Shown piece by piece: positions 38,093 to 50,853 of a DNA stretch of 64,000 bases. This stretch comes from Toxoplasma gondii ME49. Lineage: Eukaryota > Apicomplexa > Conoidasida > Eucoccidiorida > Sarcocystidae. The position numbers and the translations under genes were made by a program. The number at the start of each line of letters is the position of its first letter. The stretch's first letter is position 1. The notes under the pieces were generated by a model. That model was given only the letters and a program-made list of their open reading frames with translations. It did not search any database and was not told the DNA's origin. Location of the stretch: positions 1,520,043 to 1,584,042 of the forward strand of contig NC_031477.1 in NCBI RefSeq assembly GCF_000006565.2, given 5' to 3'.

Positions 38093-38163
38093 GTATGGCA
38101 AAAAACTACAAACATATATGTATATATATTACACTGGAAAAGATATATATATATACATATATA
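38060..38163. repeat. (TA)n cluster
   Basis: A pure TA run at about 38060-38091 is followed by further TA-rich blocks up to about 38163. Confidence 0.9.
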
Positions 38164-38498
38164 CATGTATATGCTTGTAGGCAAATGACTGAGTTGGGTG
38201 TGTGGAAACTCTGTATATAGCGCATATGTTTCAATACGAGATCTCTCTGAAAAGTGTAGAGTTGAAAGCCGATTTGTAGAAGGGAAAGAGAAAACCAGGC
38301 CTCGTCTCGGGACTGCGCCTGTCGAGCAGAAAGAGGCTTGCAATACGGGGCTGCGTACCTCTACAGTCGAAGGCTCTGTGTAGTTTGTGTTTGCTTCTCG
38401 CGTGAGTTCTGTTGAGGCCCCGTTGTGTCTCTTAACACTGCTTTCAGTTTGTGGTCCAGCTTTCAAGTGAAGTACACATCAGAAGCGCGCATGTGAAC

Positions 38499-38553
38499 TA
38501 GAGTTAAACACACCGGTCATCCTGATTAGAGTTAAACACACCGGTCATCCTGA
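38499..38553. repeat. Tandem duplication, 27-bp identical units at 28-bp period
   Basis: Two identical 27-base copies (38499-38525 and 38527-38553), each beginning TAGAGTTAAACACACC, are separated by a single T. They lie in the PPP4R2-PEX13 spacer. Confidence 0.95.
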
Positions 38554-39614
38554 AACGAGAAGATATTGCGACTTTTGATGTTCCGGTCGGTGCGACCTTT
38601 CCTTTTGGATTCTTGAATCGGCCAAGATCGCAAGTATGTATAGACGCTAGAGAAAAAAGATAGACTCGTGCGCATGCACAGAGACGAGAGCGTTGAAACG
38701 CCAAAAAGCCATGCTTGCGCCTCTGTGTGGACTGGATCGCTTGCATCTTCGATTGTCGGGGGTTTTCGCTTTTTCACTTCGCTGGGCCTGGCTTCAACCA
38801 TATGCGTCCCATCGTTCCCTTTTCGTCATTTTATGAACGGTCTTGGGCTCGTGTTTCCAAGATCTTCTGCCTGAAAGTGTCAGGCAGTGAACCCGCGATT
38901 CGGAGGTTTCTGCGGTGGATGCATAAAAAAGAGACCTGTGGCTTGCAGAGTCGGCAGGTACAGAGAGAAAACAAAAGGTGTCAATCTGTTTTTCGCTTCT
39001 AGTTCTGAGTTTCCGCCTTTTGTGTTACGTCGCGCTTGCTTTCGAGGTGACATCCCAGGAATCTCAACCTCTCTTTTTCTGCACCGTTTGATTTTTTCTC
39101 TCACACACATGCGTGTAACGACCAGGGCAAGGCAACAGGTTCGAGGAAATTCGTGCATTTTCCACTTTTCTTCGAACATACCGCGATTCGCACATCGAAC
39201 AAGAATGCGACAGCGCAATGCATCGGCGGCGCAAGCTCGCCGCACGACTTCTACCGTTTCGCGTTCCCTGTCGTTTTACAACGACTTGTTTCTCACTCAC
39301 TTCAGCTCTGTTTCCTTCTACTGTGGAGCTCTGACACACTCGAGAGATGCTGAAATAGCCACAAAAAGCACGTAGTTCCACCGCATAAAAGAACTTCAGT
39401 CCCTTCGTTTTGGACACCAGCAGCGTCCGTCATACCAGACCTGTACCCGTGACTCTTTTGAATGGGTTCCCACCAGATTCAAGTTATACTGTGATTTCTT
39501 TGAAACAGAGTCTACCGCTTTTAGCGAAATATCGTCTCTTCCTGTTCGGTGCACTCAGCGGCTAAGCGTAGTTGCTCTTCGCATTTCGTCTGCGTTCCTT
39601 CGGTTTGGCGAAAA

Positions 39615-42225
39615 ATGCTGGACACTTCGCAAGTGCCGCCTCCGAAGCCATGGGAAAGAGTGTCGAGCCTGCCACGTGGCAATGCGGAGAAACAAATTGT
39701 TTCTCAAGTGGAAAAATGTGAAACTGGCACACGAGGGAGATCCTCTGTCTCTACAGGTTTGATTGAACCAGCGACAAGCCAGTTAGACGTCGTTTCTTCG
39801 GTGAAAAGTGACGGTGCTGTCGCTGTAGTGGGGCCTGCAGACATGGGTGGCGAAGGCGCCCAGACTGGTTACGACGTTGATTCTTCACACCGAAGTTACA
39901 GTCGAGGTTTAACTGCTGTAGATGCGTACAACAGCAACGCGAATGTCTGGAATGCAAGTCACTTGCAGAGAAACGCGGAGGTCTACGGCGGAAGTCACTA
40001 TTACACCCCTTCGCGAACAGGAAACTATTACGGCAACCTAGGGTTTGGAACATCGAATCCTCTCTACGCTTCCTCGTATGGAACGTATCGGAACGGTAAG
40101 AAGCTCCAGCACCAAAGGACATTTTGTGATGTTCGTTGCACGTACACATCATAAATGTATGCCACAAATACTGATAGATATGTTTACCTATCTGGAGGAG
40201 CAGACAGACGCTTTGCAGCTCACCTGTGAAGGTGAGATGTCTGCTTCCTTCGAGAGAAAATCGTGCTTCCAAAAATCCAAGTATACTGAGGTGTGCGACG
40301 AAAAACACGCTTATCGAAAAAACATGCACACATGCACCTATCCATATATAGATATATAGATATCTACATCTGTCTACGTACATCTGTTTATCGACCTCCA
40401 TATCTGCATCCATATCTCTATCTATGTAGCTACACGTCTATATCTATATCTGTCTAGTTTGTGTTCGTTTGTCGGCGTCGCTGCATCTGCACAATATTCC
40501 CTTTCTCTTTTGTGTGTTGTCCAGGTCTCTCGCTCTCCCCGTATTCTTCGTCTGCGTTGTATTTCCCCTCTTCCTCAGTTGGGGGTTCGTCTGGCACTTC
40601 TGCAGTGCCTTTTTCGTATTCCTTTTTGCAGGAGACTGCCGAGGGTTTAGGTCGCGTGTCTCTGCTGCTGGATTTGAACGGTTGCTTTCTAGATCGGCTC
40701 TGTGACCACAGCTCGAACTTGCTTTTTCGTCTGAACTCTCTTTCGGCCTCTTTTTCACAGCTGCGAACCTATCTTTCGTCGACGGTGAAACACCGTTGTT
40801 CGCGTGCGTGTGAAGCTGTTTCCCACCTGAAATCGAAATGCCTTTTTCCCGACTTCCAAGACCCTTTTGCCCTCGCAGTCCCCGGCGCCTCCTCAGCGTT
40901 TTTGCCCGATTCAACACCAGTTCCTCTCGAGAAACCTCCGAGCCTTCTACCCCGGTTCCTTTCCCGCTACGTATGCGCCGTTTTGACCGTTGAAAGTTGG
41001 GAGAAGACCCGGAACTCCCGCGCCGCTTTGCTGCGCTTTCTCTCCCGCCGCAACGTCGTGCACTATGCCTTCGTGGAGAAGCAAAACTTCCGGGGAACAA
41101 CGCGAGAAAAGAGTGCAAAAAACCCCCAGCGTCCACTGACACAGAGAGGCAGGGACAGTCGCCGCGATGCTTCTGTCCGCCGAAAAGAAAAAAGTGCAAA
41201 ACGGGAGAGTCTGGGTGGCCGTCTGGGAAGCGGAGAGGAGCGGATGCTTTGCGAACCCCCAGAAAAAGTGAACAACGCCCAAGATCTGGACACGGAAAGA
41301 CAGAGGAAACGAGGAAAAGAAGACCCGGATGTGTGGGCCACAAGTCTACGACAAAGTCGAGACATCCCGACGGGACAAGATATCCAGGATGCACAGGAAG
41401 AAACTCGGAGACTCTGGAGAGAGTTGAGACAAACCATCTTGGAACTCAGGTATCCACTGGCAAGAAACAATAGAGGAACTTCTTGCTTTCGTTTTTGGCT
41501 TGCCAACGACACGCGGTCAAACAGATCTCCACAAGCTCAACTGTGGGAACTATGAACATCTACATACGTATATGTATCGACGTGACAATAATAGACAGAT
41601 AGTGCCAGATTCAGAAACAAACCAAGCGAGTAACGGGTTTCCTTATCTGTATTAAACAGATTGAGGAACAATTGTTTGCGTGTCTGAAAATACACAGTAT
41701 CCCAGCATATATATATATATATATATATGCATTCAGCATATACGTAAACATATGTGATAGGTAGAAGAGATCTCTGTCGGGGTTCCTTGGGATTTCGTCT
41801 CACTCCTGTGTTTTGTTTGCTGGTTTGGTGTGTGTTGTTGTCCGGACGAATGCTGAAAGACTGAAAGTTTCTGCGGCTAGAAATCGAGAGGTGATTTTTC
41901 TGTTGTCTCTGGCGGGGGACGAAACGCGGTTCGTTGGATATGTTTCTTGTCTGCTTTGATCAGAATTTACGGCAGCATCTTTTTCATCTTGTTTTTCCTC
42001 TTAACTCGCCGTCTGGGTAGCAGACTGGCCGCCGGCACCAGTGGACGGAATTCTTTTGGACTTCTCTTGTCCACCCTGTTGACTACGACACTGTTGGGCG
42101 CGACTTTGAGGATTTTTTCTTCGCTTAAAGACAGACGCAGTCGAAGAAAGCTGAAGGAGGACTTTGTGCAGCGCTTCAAACGACTGATACAGTATTTCTC
42201 TGTTTCTAAAATCCCGATGGGGTAG
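39615..42225 (+). CDS. PEX13-like peroxisomal docking protein, 555 aa, 3 exons
   Basis: PEX13 is an integral peroxisomal membrane protein that, with PEX14, docks the cargo receptor PEX5. Exons are 39615-40095, 40525-41449 and 41964-42225; phases close. The ATG follows AAAA. The N terminus MLDTSQVPPPKPWERV carries the PPPKPWE signature of PEX13. A Gly/Tyr/Ser/Asn-rich stretch follows (NYYGNLGFGTSNPLYASSYG), as in yeast, plant and animal PEX13. Next is a helical block, FLQETAEGLGRVSLLLDLNG to FSQLRTYLSSTVKH, that matches the conserved helical domain. The last exon has two hydrophobic segments (IYGSIFFILFFLL and FGLLLSTLLTTTLLGATL) and a basic tail. A ~200-residue charged insertion lies before the membrane part. 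No C-terminal SH3 domain is present, as in plants and unlike yeast and animals. The alternative, an unrelated Gly/Tyr-rich membrane protein, seems less likely. Confidence 0.7.
41707..41729. repeat. (TA)n microsatellite in PEX13 intron 2
   Basis: A pure TA run lies inside the intron 41450-41963. Confidence 0.85.
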
Positions 42226-44651
42226 AGTTTTCAACTTGAACGGGTCGTGCCAGTTCAACAGGCGGTCGCGACAAGGAACCGTTCAAGATAGCGTTCTGTT
42301 TTGTTTTCCAGTTGCTGTCTCGAGCCTTCTTTTGAACTGGAGAAATTCTCTTTTTTCGACTGCTCAGCTTTTGCTCGTCGCACTCATCAAACAACGCCGC
42401 GGCGACCTCTGCCTGCATTTCTATTTATCACGATATCGCCCGGGACGGACGGAAACGGACGCAGACCTAAGTGGAACTTGGAACGCGATCCGAGTTTCTT
42501 AGACGAAAAACGCAACGCCGAGACCCTCTGCCAAGAGGTTAGAGAAGTCTTTGCCGAGAAAAGCTTTAGACTCTCCGACAGTCCCCTCCAGCGTTGAGCC
42601 GAACCGGAGAGATTTTGCACAAAAACTGCGAGAGGGTCAGAAATTCAGTTTTCCGTCAAAGCGAAGAAACTCTTTTTCGTTTGCTAGCCTCTCTTCGCAC
42701 CTTTCTCCTCTGGGAGTCTTTGCTATGTGCAACAGACGACGTCGAGAAGTTCAGTGTCTGTTCTTCGGACTCGTCTCTCCAGAGAAGGCTGAACTTTACT
42801 GTTTTCCGTTTTCCCCCTAAACCTTAAACCTCTCCTTTCGCACTGGCCCTTTCTCTTTACATTCGCATCTTTGAAGAAAACTACAAATCCACCTTCCACA
42901 CAGAGGCCCCCTTGTCTCTACATCTACATCCCTATATATATATCTATATATATATACCCCTGTACAGATATAAGGTCCTTTATTTATTCACGTGCACGAA
43001 AACTGTGAAACGGTTTGTCTGTATGTTTGGCCGCCATGTTTTCTCGACGAGAGAGGAACGGAAACGTAGCCCTTTTTTTCGCAAGAATCTTGTGGAGAGA
43101 CCTGTTTGGAAAGCTCCGTTTGTGCTCGACTCGTGGTGAACTACACGCAGGACTAGCGATTCCCTTGCCAGTCAACTCCGTTCTCTGTTTTGCAAGTTAT
43201 GGGAGGAACACTGCGTCTGAGATGTGTGCTCCCGCAAAAGAGGTTTTCTCCAAAGCCTGTTCAACATTTTTTATAGGCACGAATGGACGTAAACCCTCCC
43301 TGTCCCGTGTGTACCTCCTGAAGGAGGAGACAGGGCATTTTCAGACCTTATTTCAAGGTAGAGCTCTCCAGAAAAGAGTTTGAGTCAGTGCTCTCCATTT
43401 CCCTCACAACAGAGACGTCCGTGAAGCGCGATTCCAGAACACATCTAAGGAAAGGCGGTGCTTTTCTGTGAATCTTGTCGTGTTTCTCAAAAAGACAGAT
43501 CCTTTCCCTTTCGACACGGGTAACCACACAGTCTACTGCTCTATACACACTGAGAGAAGCGCGCCCCAACTAACTAAACGATCTGTCAAGAAGGCTCCTG
43601 GATTGCTCAGACTTTCTCCCTGCCCCATTAAAACGAAGCGTTTACGGCTGGTTGTCTTTCTGCAGCGAATAGTGGCCGCGCCCCTGATCGTGGGTAGTCT
43701 GTGTTTCTCCCATGTGAGTACACAGAAAAGTAGACGTCCACAGAAGATATAGGAAGACTGCAGATGATTTGCTGCGGAAGGTCTTTTTCAAAAGACAGAA
43801 GACGGAAACGCAGATGTCCCAGCGTCATCTTTTTTTTATCCCGCTGCGCCGTGCGTAGAAGACACGGACAGAAAAAATCCCAGTGGCGGTGGAAAAGGCT
43901 CGAGAAGACTCTTTTCGAACTCAGTTCCTTTCCGAGAGAAGAGAGTCGGCGAGTTCTTGTGTTTGAGCAGCACGAAATCTCTTTCGCTCTCAAAGCATTT
44001 GCTCGTCTTTTTCGCGGCCGCCCGCGTTCCCGCCGTCTGCGCATCTGAAGAGAAGCTCTCCAGGTGCTCGTCTGGAGGGAAGGATCGCAGTCTTTGAGAG
44101 CGGGGAGGAGGGTGCAATGAAGCGCGTGCGCTTCTGCGTACCCACACTTTGTCAGATTCTTCTCTTTTCGGATCCCAGACGTCCACATCCTGCGTTCCGC
44201 TTTTTCTCTGGGTCTCGTTATTCTCTTCCGAGTTCTCAGAACTCCTCCGTTGTGCCTCCCTCCACCGTGTCTTGCCTCCTCCTGCAAGACAAGAATTTTT
44301 TCCGCCCTGTGACAAGCGTGCGACTTGCCTCGTTCTTCCACTGAACGCGCTGGAAAAGAGGAAGAGAAGCAAACCTTTTCTTCGAGAAGAACGACTCTCC
44401 GTTTTTCCGGCTGGTTCCTTCATCTCTTCCTCTCCGTCCCTGCTTTTTTGGACGCACAGCGACGCGGCTCGCGCGAACGCTGCAGTCGTACTCGAACGGC
44501 GTTGTGCGTGTCAACGTGTGACGCGAAAGAGCGTCTTGGTTTCGCTTTCCAGAGATCTGCGACGACCTTTGAAGCGGAACTCGCGTTTCTTGAGACTTTC
44601 CTGTCCTCGCGAGTGCGAATTCGAAGCAAATCTCCGGAACTCTTTGAAAAA
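42226..44651. other. Intergenic, no supported gene
   Basis: This follows the PEX13 stop. A TA-rich run is at about 42932-42957. Several overlapping frames exist on both strands at 43.6-44.6 kb but lack family signatures; they are probably 5' leader of the next gene. Confidence 0.4.
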
Positions 44652-47600
44652 ATGGCGTCGACCACCGCGTCCTCGTCGGGCACAGACCTCAGCTGGCTGC
44701 CTTCCGACGCAGAAGGTGAGGAGACGCCGAGTTCGAGCACCTCTAAACACAGAAAGGCGCCTTTTCACTCGCTCAAGTCTGTAGCAGGCTTCTCTACACT
44801 CTGTACATGCTCCAAAGTCTTAGCTAAGCTCGCGAACACCCTCCGTCGAAACTATAAACAATACCTTACTGTGTCTGGGAACGGAAGGGTGTACGGTGCA
44901 TTGAGGTTGCTGGTCACAAGACACACACGCAGCATTCGTTTCTGCAGTTGGAAATAGCAAGAACAGTTCCCTTAGACCTTCCAGAAAATCCATAACCTCG
45001 CAAAGGCCTCCTACTCATCGGCTTGCGTCTCCCCCTTGTTTCTTTCTGTCATCCGTTCTCTCCTTCGCCCTCCTCGTTCCTCTTCATCTTCCTATCTGCC
45101 TATTCATCTATCCATCTATTCATATCTTTCTATCTATCTACTCATATTTATCTAGCACTATCTATCTATCTGACTCGCTCCTTTGTTTTCCTTTTCTCCC
45201 TATTTTCCGGTCTTTTCTGTGTTTTCTTCCTTCTTTTCTGTGTTCGCTTCCTCTTCTTTTCTCTCTCTTTCCTTTCTTCTCCCCATCTCGCTTCTTTTTC
45301 TTCTTTCGTTCTTCGCTCTGCATTTGCTTGCCCGCTGGGCGTGTGTCTGCGTCCTTCTCCTGTTTTCTTTTCTATCGAATGACTTTTTTCTCATTTTCCC
45401 CGGCAGTTCAAACCGTTGTTTTCTTTTTTCTCGACTCTGTCCAGAGCAGCTGGCTCTCGGCTTCCGTATCGTCTCCAACGCGTACAAGACGCGTGTCCAC
45501 ACGCAGGAGGCGGAAATTCGTTCTCTCAAGGCTCAGGTCGCCGAAAAAAACGAGCAGGTGCGAATCTCTCGCGACAATAGGGTCCACGTCCAGACAAGCC
45601 AGAAATCCAAACATGTTCCCACCACAGACATCATACGGAAAGCACATCACCAACATATAGACATATATATATATGTAAATTTATATAAAATTATGTTTCT
45701 GTGTGTACATCCTTTCGAATTTGCGTACATGGTACATCTACGTATGTGCATGTATGTCTATGCTTTTGTCTCTCGGTGTACGTTGCTTTCTGTGTTTACG
45801 CCGTGTAAGTTTATACATGTGTATGCATAGTGTATCCTTGCGTTTCTTTGGACACGCAGTTCGGCTTGCTTACGCGAGATGCGTGCGACCCTTTATGTTT
45901 CTGTGTCTACGTGGTTTTGTTTGCATGCTCTGTCTTTGTGTGCTCGCGACCTGGTGTCTCCTTGAGCTTTGTTCTGCTCCCGCGTCTCGCGAGCGTTGCG
46001 AGGCGCTACGCCTCGTCTGGGAGGCTTCTTCGCCTTTGTGGGACCTGAGATACCTTGAAACACCTTGGGTATCGTGGGCTCTTTTCTTCGCTCTGTGGAT
46101 TCTCAGTACGGAGCTCTGCAAAAGAAGCACAGCTCCCTCGAGGTGCAGCTGATCGAGTCCACGCAGCGAGGCAACCAGCTGGCCGAAGAGAACAGACAAC
46201 TCGTGGCGACGATCAAGAAGGTCCGTCTTCAGACTCACATCGAACTTAAAGCATCCACTCCTCCACAGCCCTTTCCACCACCTGGACATGCACAACTTGG
46301 CTTATAAACTTGCTAGTGCCGATTCACAGCTGTATATATATATATTTATGCGGAGGTAGATATAAATATATATATATCTACATGTACATGTATATAGGTA
46401 TTGACAGATATACAAATGCATATATGGTGATATATATATATATATATATGCATGCGTATGTGTGTGATGTCCTTGAGGACTCTTCGCACGCTTGTTAGAG
46501 CAGTGTGGCGAGGAGAGCATGCCTCGACTGATTTGCATGTGGAGACAAGCGTGGATGCCGCGGAGCCTCTGTGGATGTCTCTTCAGCTGCACAGAGACAT
46601 TCTTCGTTTGGAGAGCCTGAAGAAGGCGGTTCTCAATTCGATTCAAGAAGATCACTCGGACGCAGAAGAGTCTTCTCACAAAGTACGGGGAAAAACTCCA
46701 CCGAAACACGAATCCGTGAATCTCGGCTTCTTTGTGTCCCCACGTAACAAACACGGGCGTTCCTCTGTAGACACTCGTGTAGTCACTGCGCCATACAGGC
46801 TGTTTCTGTACACTGATGTGTATACTATCTGTTTACGAAAATCTTGGACTATCTATATGCAGCTGTGCACTTGTAAAGCACCTGTATACGTGTGTCGTAT
46901 CCATGCTGAACGTGGCGATCTATATCTGTCTTTCTTGCAGCATGTCTCTCCATCAGTATATATACACAGTTATGTCTTTCCACTTGAACAATTATATATA
47001 TATATATATATATGTTGGTCTATACATATATGTCGTACCTTTTGGAGTAGGTTTCCTAGGGCCTACACGATTCCTTCAAGAAGTTTTTGATTTTTGAGAG
47101 TCCGCTTTCTGCTGGTTTCTCGCAGTACTACGCTCCCGAGGACATGCTTCAGACTGCAGCGCCTCGCACGATGTCAGGTAAAAGAAATTCTCAGAAAATG
47201 TCCCTCGAGAATTCCGCAAGGAGCTTTTTACCAGTGAAGCTCCACAAGGTAATGTATACACGCACATGTCGAGGTGACTCTGTCTGCGTCTCTCTCACAT
47301 CTGTGCTTCGTTCGATCACGGCCCTGCTACATCAGCATGGGCATGCGTGTATGTACACGAATATACACACACATGCTGACACATATACACACTTCTGTAT
47401 ATTTATATATGCGCATATCTATATATTTACATATGCATATACGCGCAAAGTAGCCAAGGCGTGCTTGTAGAATGTGGGTTTTTGCCGGAGTGTCCGCTTC
47501 CGTGGATTTTCGCAGTAGCAGTTCTTTTCTGAGAGCGCTGATTTTCTTCTCAGAAATCAATGGAGTGGAAGACATGGGCACCGCCTTTCTGAGCAAACTG

Positions 47601-47872
47601 AGTTCTGCCGAAGGCCCTTTCCTCACTGCACCCAGTTCCTCCACTGGCGCCGTGTAAGTCGAAAAAACAACCGCCCTTCAAAAAACAAATACATTCATAC
47701 ATTTTTCACACATCTCCACATTCGCACATATGCACATTTACAGAAACGAATACATATATATATATATATATAGGAAAGATCACATATTCATACATGTGCA
47801 AGTGTACACATGTACACGTGTAAGGATGCACCCACTCATCAAAGCATGCATCAATGCCGCTATGTCTCTCTC

Positions 47873-47907
<35 letters not shown>

Positions 47908-49597
47908 GGAGGTGTACATCGACGGGGAAAAATCACAAGGCAGAGAGGAACTTCCACAGTGTGACTTTTCACGACTTCCTTGCTTTTTTTCAATGCGACG
48001 TTTCTCAGCCTGACGCCCAACACTGGAGACAGCAAGCCCGTGGACGGGAAGGTCTTCTTCAGGTGCGGCAAGTGAAAACGGTTCTTCAGCAATAAGGAAG
48101 TTCAAGACACAGATTCGGCTCTACTACATGCTGCATCTAGCCTTATACATACATGAATACATACAGACTTGTATACCTGCATCTGTACGTACATGCGAGA
48201 GGAAATATGAGAAGTTCAAGAAATCTTTGTGTTTTGTAGACTTACATCGTTGGGTCTCTTGTGTGTGGATGTATACGCGTACTCGCGCAGCTGGACATCG
48301 TCCGAGGGATGCGCGTGTACACTGTATTTGCAGATGGGGGGATTTGTGTGTTTTTCAGGGGAGCACTGAGTCCCCGTTCGAGGATTGGCTCGAGAGGAAA
48401 CCCAGCAGGCGCTCTGTAGCTGGCGCTTTTTTCTCTGAAGGATTTTGTAAACGTGTGTAACTATGCACTGATCCCTACACATGCGTTTGCCTGCAGTTGC
48501 GTGCGTTGCTGTGGAAGATCTGCGCGCGGGACCTGTGGACTGTCAGCGAGTTTGTGCTTCACTGTGTCTTTTTCTTTCTTTTCGCGTCTTTTCAGAAACG
48601 CGCGAAGCAGAATGTCTTACGAGAACTTCAATTTGTTTCTGGCAAACATTAAGAAGTTGAACAGCCACCAGCAAGACAGAGAGGAGACTCTTCGGAATGC
48701 ACAGCGTCTATTCGGTGAGAGCTGATTCTGTTCACAAGCGCGAAGAAAAATCCTCAAAACCTGCACAAAAAGCCATTTGCATGCACAAGCTCTGTCGTTT
48801 TCGTGAGTGCGTTGAACGTTCGACGGATCTCTTCCTCAGGTCGATGCGGGAGAGCACATTGTTCGAAGAAAGCTTTCCCCGATTATGTTTATGAAAAAAA
48901 ATCGTGATCCGTTCGCCTCGCTGGAGCTTTCGGGTCATATCGACATCCGCGCGCGTCCGTGCAATGTGTAAACGTTTCATTCAAACGGAACATGTGCCAG
49001 GGCACGCCGTAAAACTCGCGAGTTGAGATGAACGGTGTGAACTGAGAATTCACGAAAATGGAAATGGGCGGCGGCTTCGTGAGAAATGGGAGTCGGGGAG
49101 AGAAACAGGCTTTGTGGAGCCAGGAGGAGTGCCTCTTGCGATGTACGTACACCGCGTGCGCCCCCACTTCTCCCTACTTCGCGAATGCGTCTTTCTGTAG
49201 GCAGTTGTTTATCTCAAGAGAGAACTGAGCTATGCTTCTGTTTATCGCTTTCTCATTGTGACGGTTCTTCGCAGTCCTTGAGAAGGAGTACGAACATGCG
49301 GCGTCATGATCGAAAGAAAGAGCTGGGAGTTGTTCCTTCTTTGTACCTTCTCATTCTTTCTCTCTGTCAACGTCTTCAAACCGGAAAACACGCCTTCCTC
49401 GAAATACACTCCTTGACATACGCATACGTGTATGTGCACGTGCATATGTGGGAGCTACAGTCGAGTGTATTGACACCTCAAATGGGGCTCCGTTTTTGCG
49501 CGTAAGAGTCGCACCTTGCTTTCTGGACGGTTATTCAGGTGAAGCGAATCGCGACCTCTTTGAGGAATTCAAGGTCATGATCAACCGCCATCCGTGA
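44652..49597 (+). CDS. At4g15545/NAIP1-family coiled-coil protein, 256 aa, 9 exons
   Basis: Exons are 44652-44715, 45445-45557, 46107-46220, 46587-46682, 47126-47177, 47554-47653, 48009-48062, 48596-48714 and 49539-49597; every phase closes to 771 nt. The ATG (AAAAATGGCG) is in an ideal context. The N-terminal half is a coiled coil (TQEAEIRSLKAQVAEKNEQ, KKHSSLEVQLIESTQRGNQL). The C-terminal block is the family hallmark: DGKVFFRNARSRMSYENFNL, then FLANIKKLNSHQQDREETL, ending GEANRDLFEEFKVMINRHP. It aligns closely with the end of Arabidopsis At4g15545 (DGKEFFRQARSRLSYEQF...). The plant proteins are NAI2-interacting ER-body proteins; a role here is unknown. Introns are 365-890 nt and four of the eight carry (TA)n runs. 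Confidence 0.88.
45662..47901. repeat. (TA)n arrays in introns 2, 3, 4 and 6 of the NAIP1-like gene
   Basis: TA runs are seen at about 45662-45674 (intron 2), 46332-46346 and 46431-46450 (intron 3), 46992-47013 (intron 4), and 47750-47772 and 47875-47901 (intron 6). Intron 5 holds only an imperfect TA/CA stretch at 47398-47440. Confidence 0.85.
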
Positions 49598-50076
49598 GGA
49601 GCAGAAAAGACCGGAGCGTTCTCGCCTCTCCGAGGAGCCTGGGATATCTGCACACCGGAGGACTGCGGAGCCCGTGTCTCTTGGAGAACTCCTGGCTGCC
49701 TCCCAGGCGTCTTCACGAAGTTATCTCAGGCCGGTTTCGCGCATGAAGAGCTTGAATAGAATGTCTCTCCTCTGTTAGACAAAGATTCGAATGTGTTTTT
49801 CCTGCCTTGACCAATAGTAGAGCGCGGCAGTCGTGCACCGAGTTCCGGTGGAGACTGGGCCGGTGTAGAGAGAGCGTCTGCGTTGAAAGAAAACTTGTGG
49901 CTTTCTCCGCAGCTGTGCTTCTTGGCAGAAACTTGCGCAAACAGAGAACGTTGGGCGAAAGCAATGCTCAGGAGATCTCGGGATGACGGAGATGATCATC
50001 TGAAGGACTTGCCCGTTTTTTCTCGACTTTCACGCCTGTGTATCACCAGCCTTCCTGCGGAACAAAGACGTACACA

Positions 50077-50105
50077 CATACATACATACATACATACATA
50101 CATAC
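50077..50105. repeat. (CATA)n tetranucleotide repeat
   Basis: About seven tandem CATA units, flanked by CACA variants. Confidence 0.9.
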
Positions 50106-50828
50106 ACACATACGTACATGCTTTTGAATGGATACATTCTTAGCGATATGGACATACATACGCGTATGTGTGTTAACCATTAGGTGAGAGGGATTCGCTC
50201 TGTTGTCTCTTTGAAAAGGCGCCGAAGAGTTTCTTCAGTGCGTTTCTCGGCTTATATTCGGATACGAGGGGGGAGAACCGCGCTTCTTCATCTGGAAAAC
50301 ATGCGTTTTTGCCGGACTTGTCCTCACCTCCCTGCGCGGCATTAGCTCGACCTTGTTTTTTTCTCAAGCACCGAGAGTTTTCTCCACGTATCAGATTTCT
50401 CTTTTAAATAAATTCATTCTGAGACACCCGACTACATAGACGTGCATGTGCATGCGTATGCACGCTTCTTTTCTTGTGTGAGATTTCCACTCTAGATCTT
50501 CATGCGACGTGCGTGTCTGCGTGGAAGAAACTTGTCTGCAAAGTTCTTGGCTTCCGAGGCTGTCCCTCCAATCACTCCAACACCAACGCGAGAGAGCGTT
50601 TGAGAGAAAAGACGTAATCAAGGGCGAAACAGCCGGGCCTTCGGATGTACACTCTTCAACACACAGAACTGCACTCTCCACATGCAAAGATAGATCTCTC
50701 AACAGCTAACGCGATGCATGAATGTTCTGCCACATATGCGTATTCGTGCAGATAGGCAGATCGACGCCTATCTACACACTCAGCGACATACCGGTATCTA
50801 TGCGTACTTACATAAAGACATCTGTATG

Positions 50829-50853
50829 TGTATATATATATATATATATATGT
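50829..50853. repeat. (TA)n microsatellite
   Basis: A pure TA run in the intergenic region upstream of PRP17. Confidence 0.9.

Larger units (their letters stand above)
36892..39614. other. 2.7-kb intergenic region rich in microsatellites
   Basis: No gene is supported. It contains three (TA)n clusters (about 37513-37544, 37613-37664 and 38060-38163) and a 28-bp tandem duplication. It should hold the PPP4R2 3' UTR and the PEX13 promoter. Confidence 0.5.
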
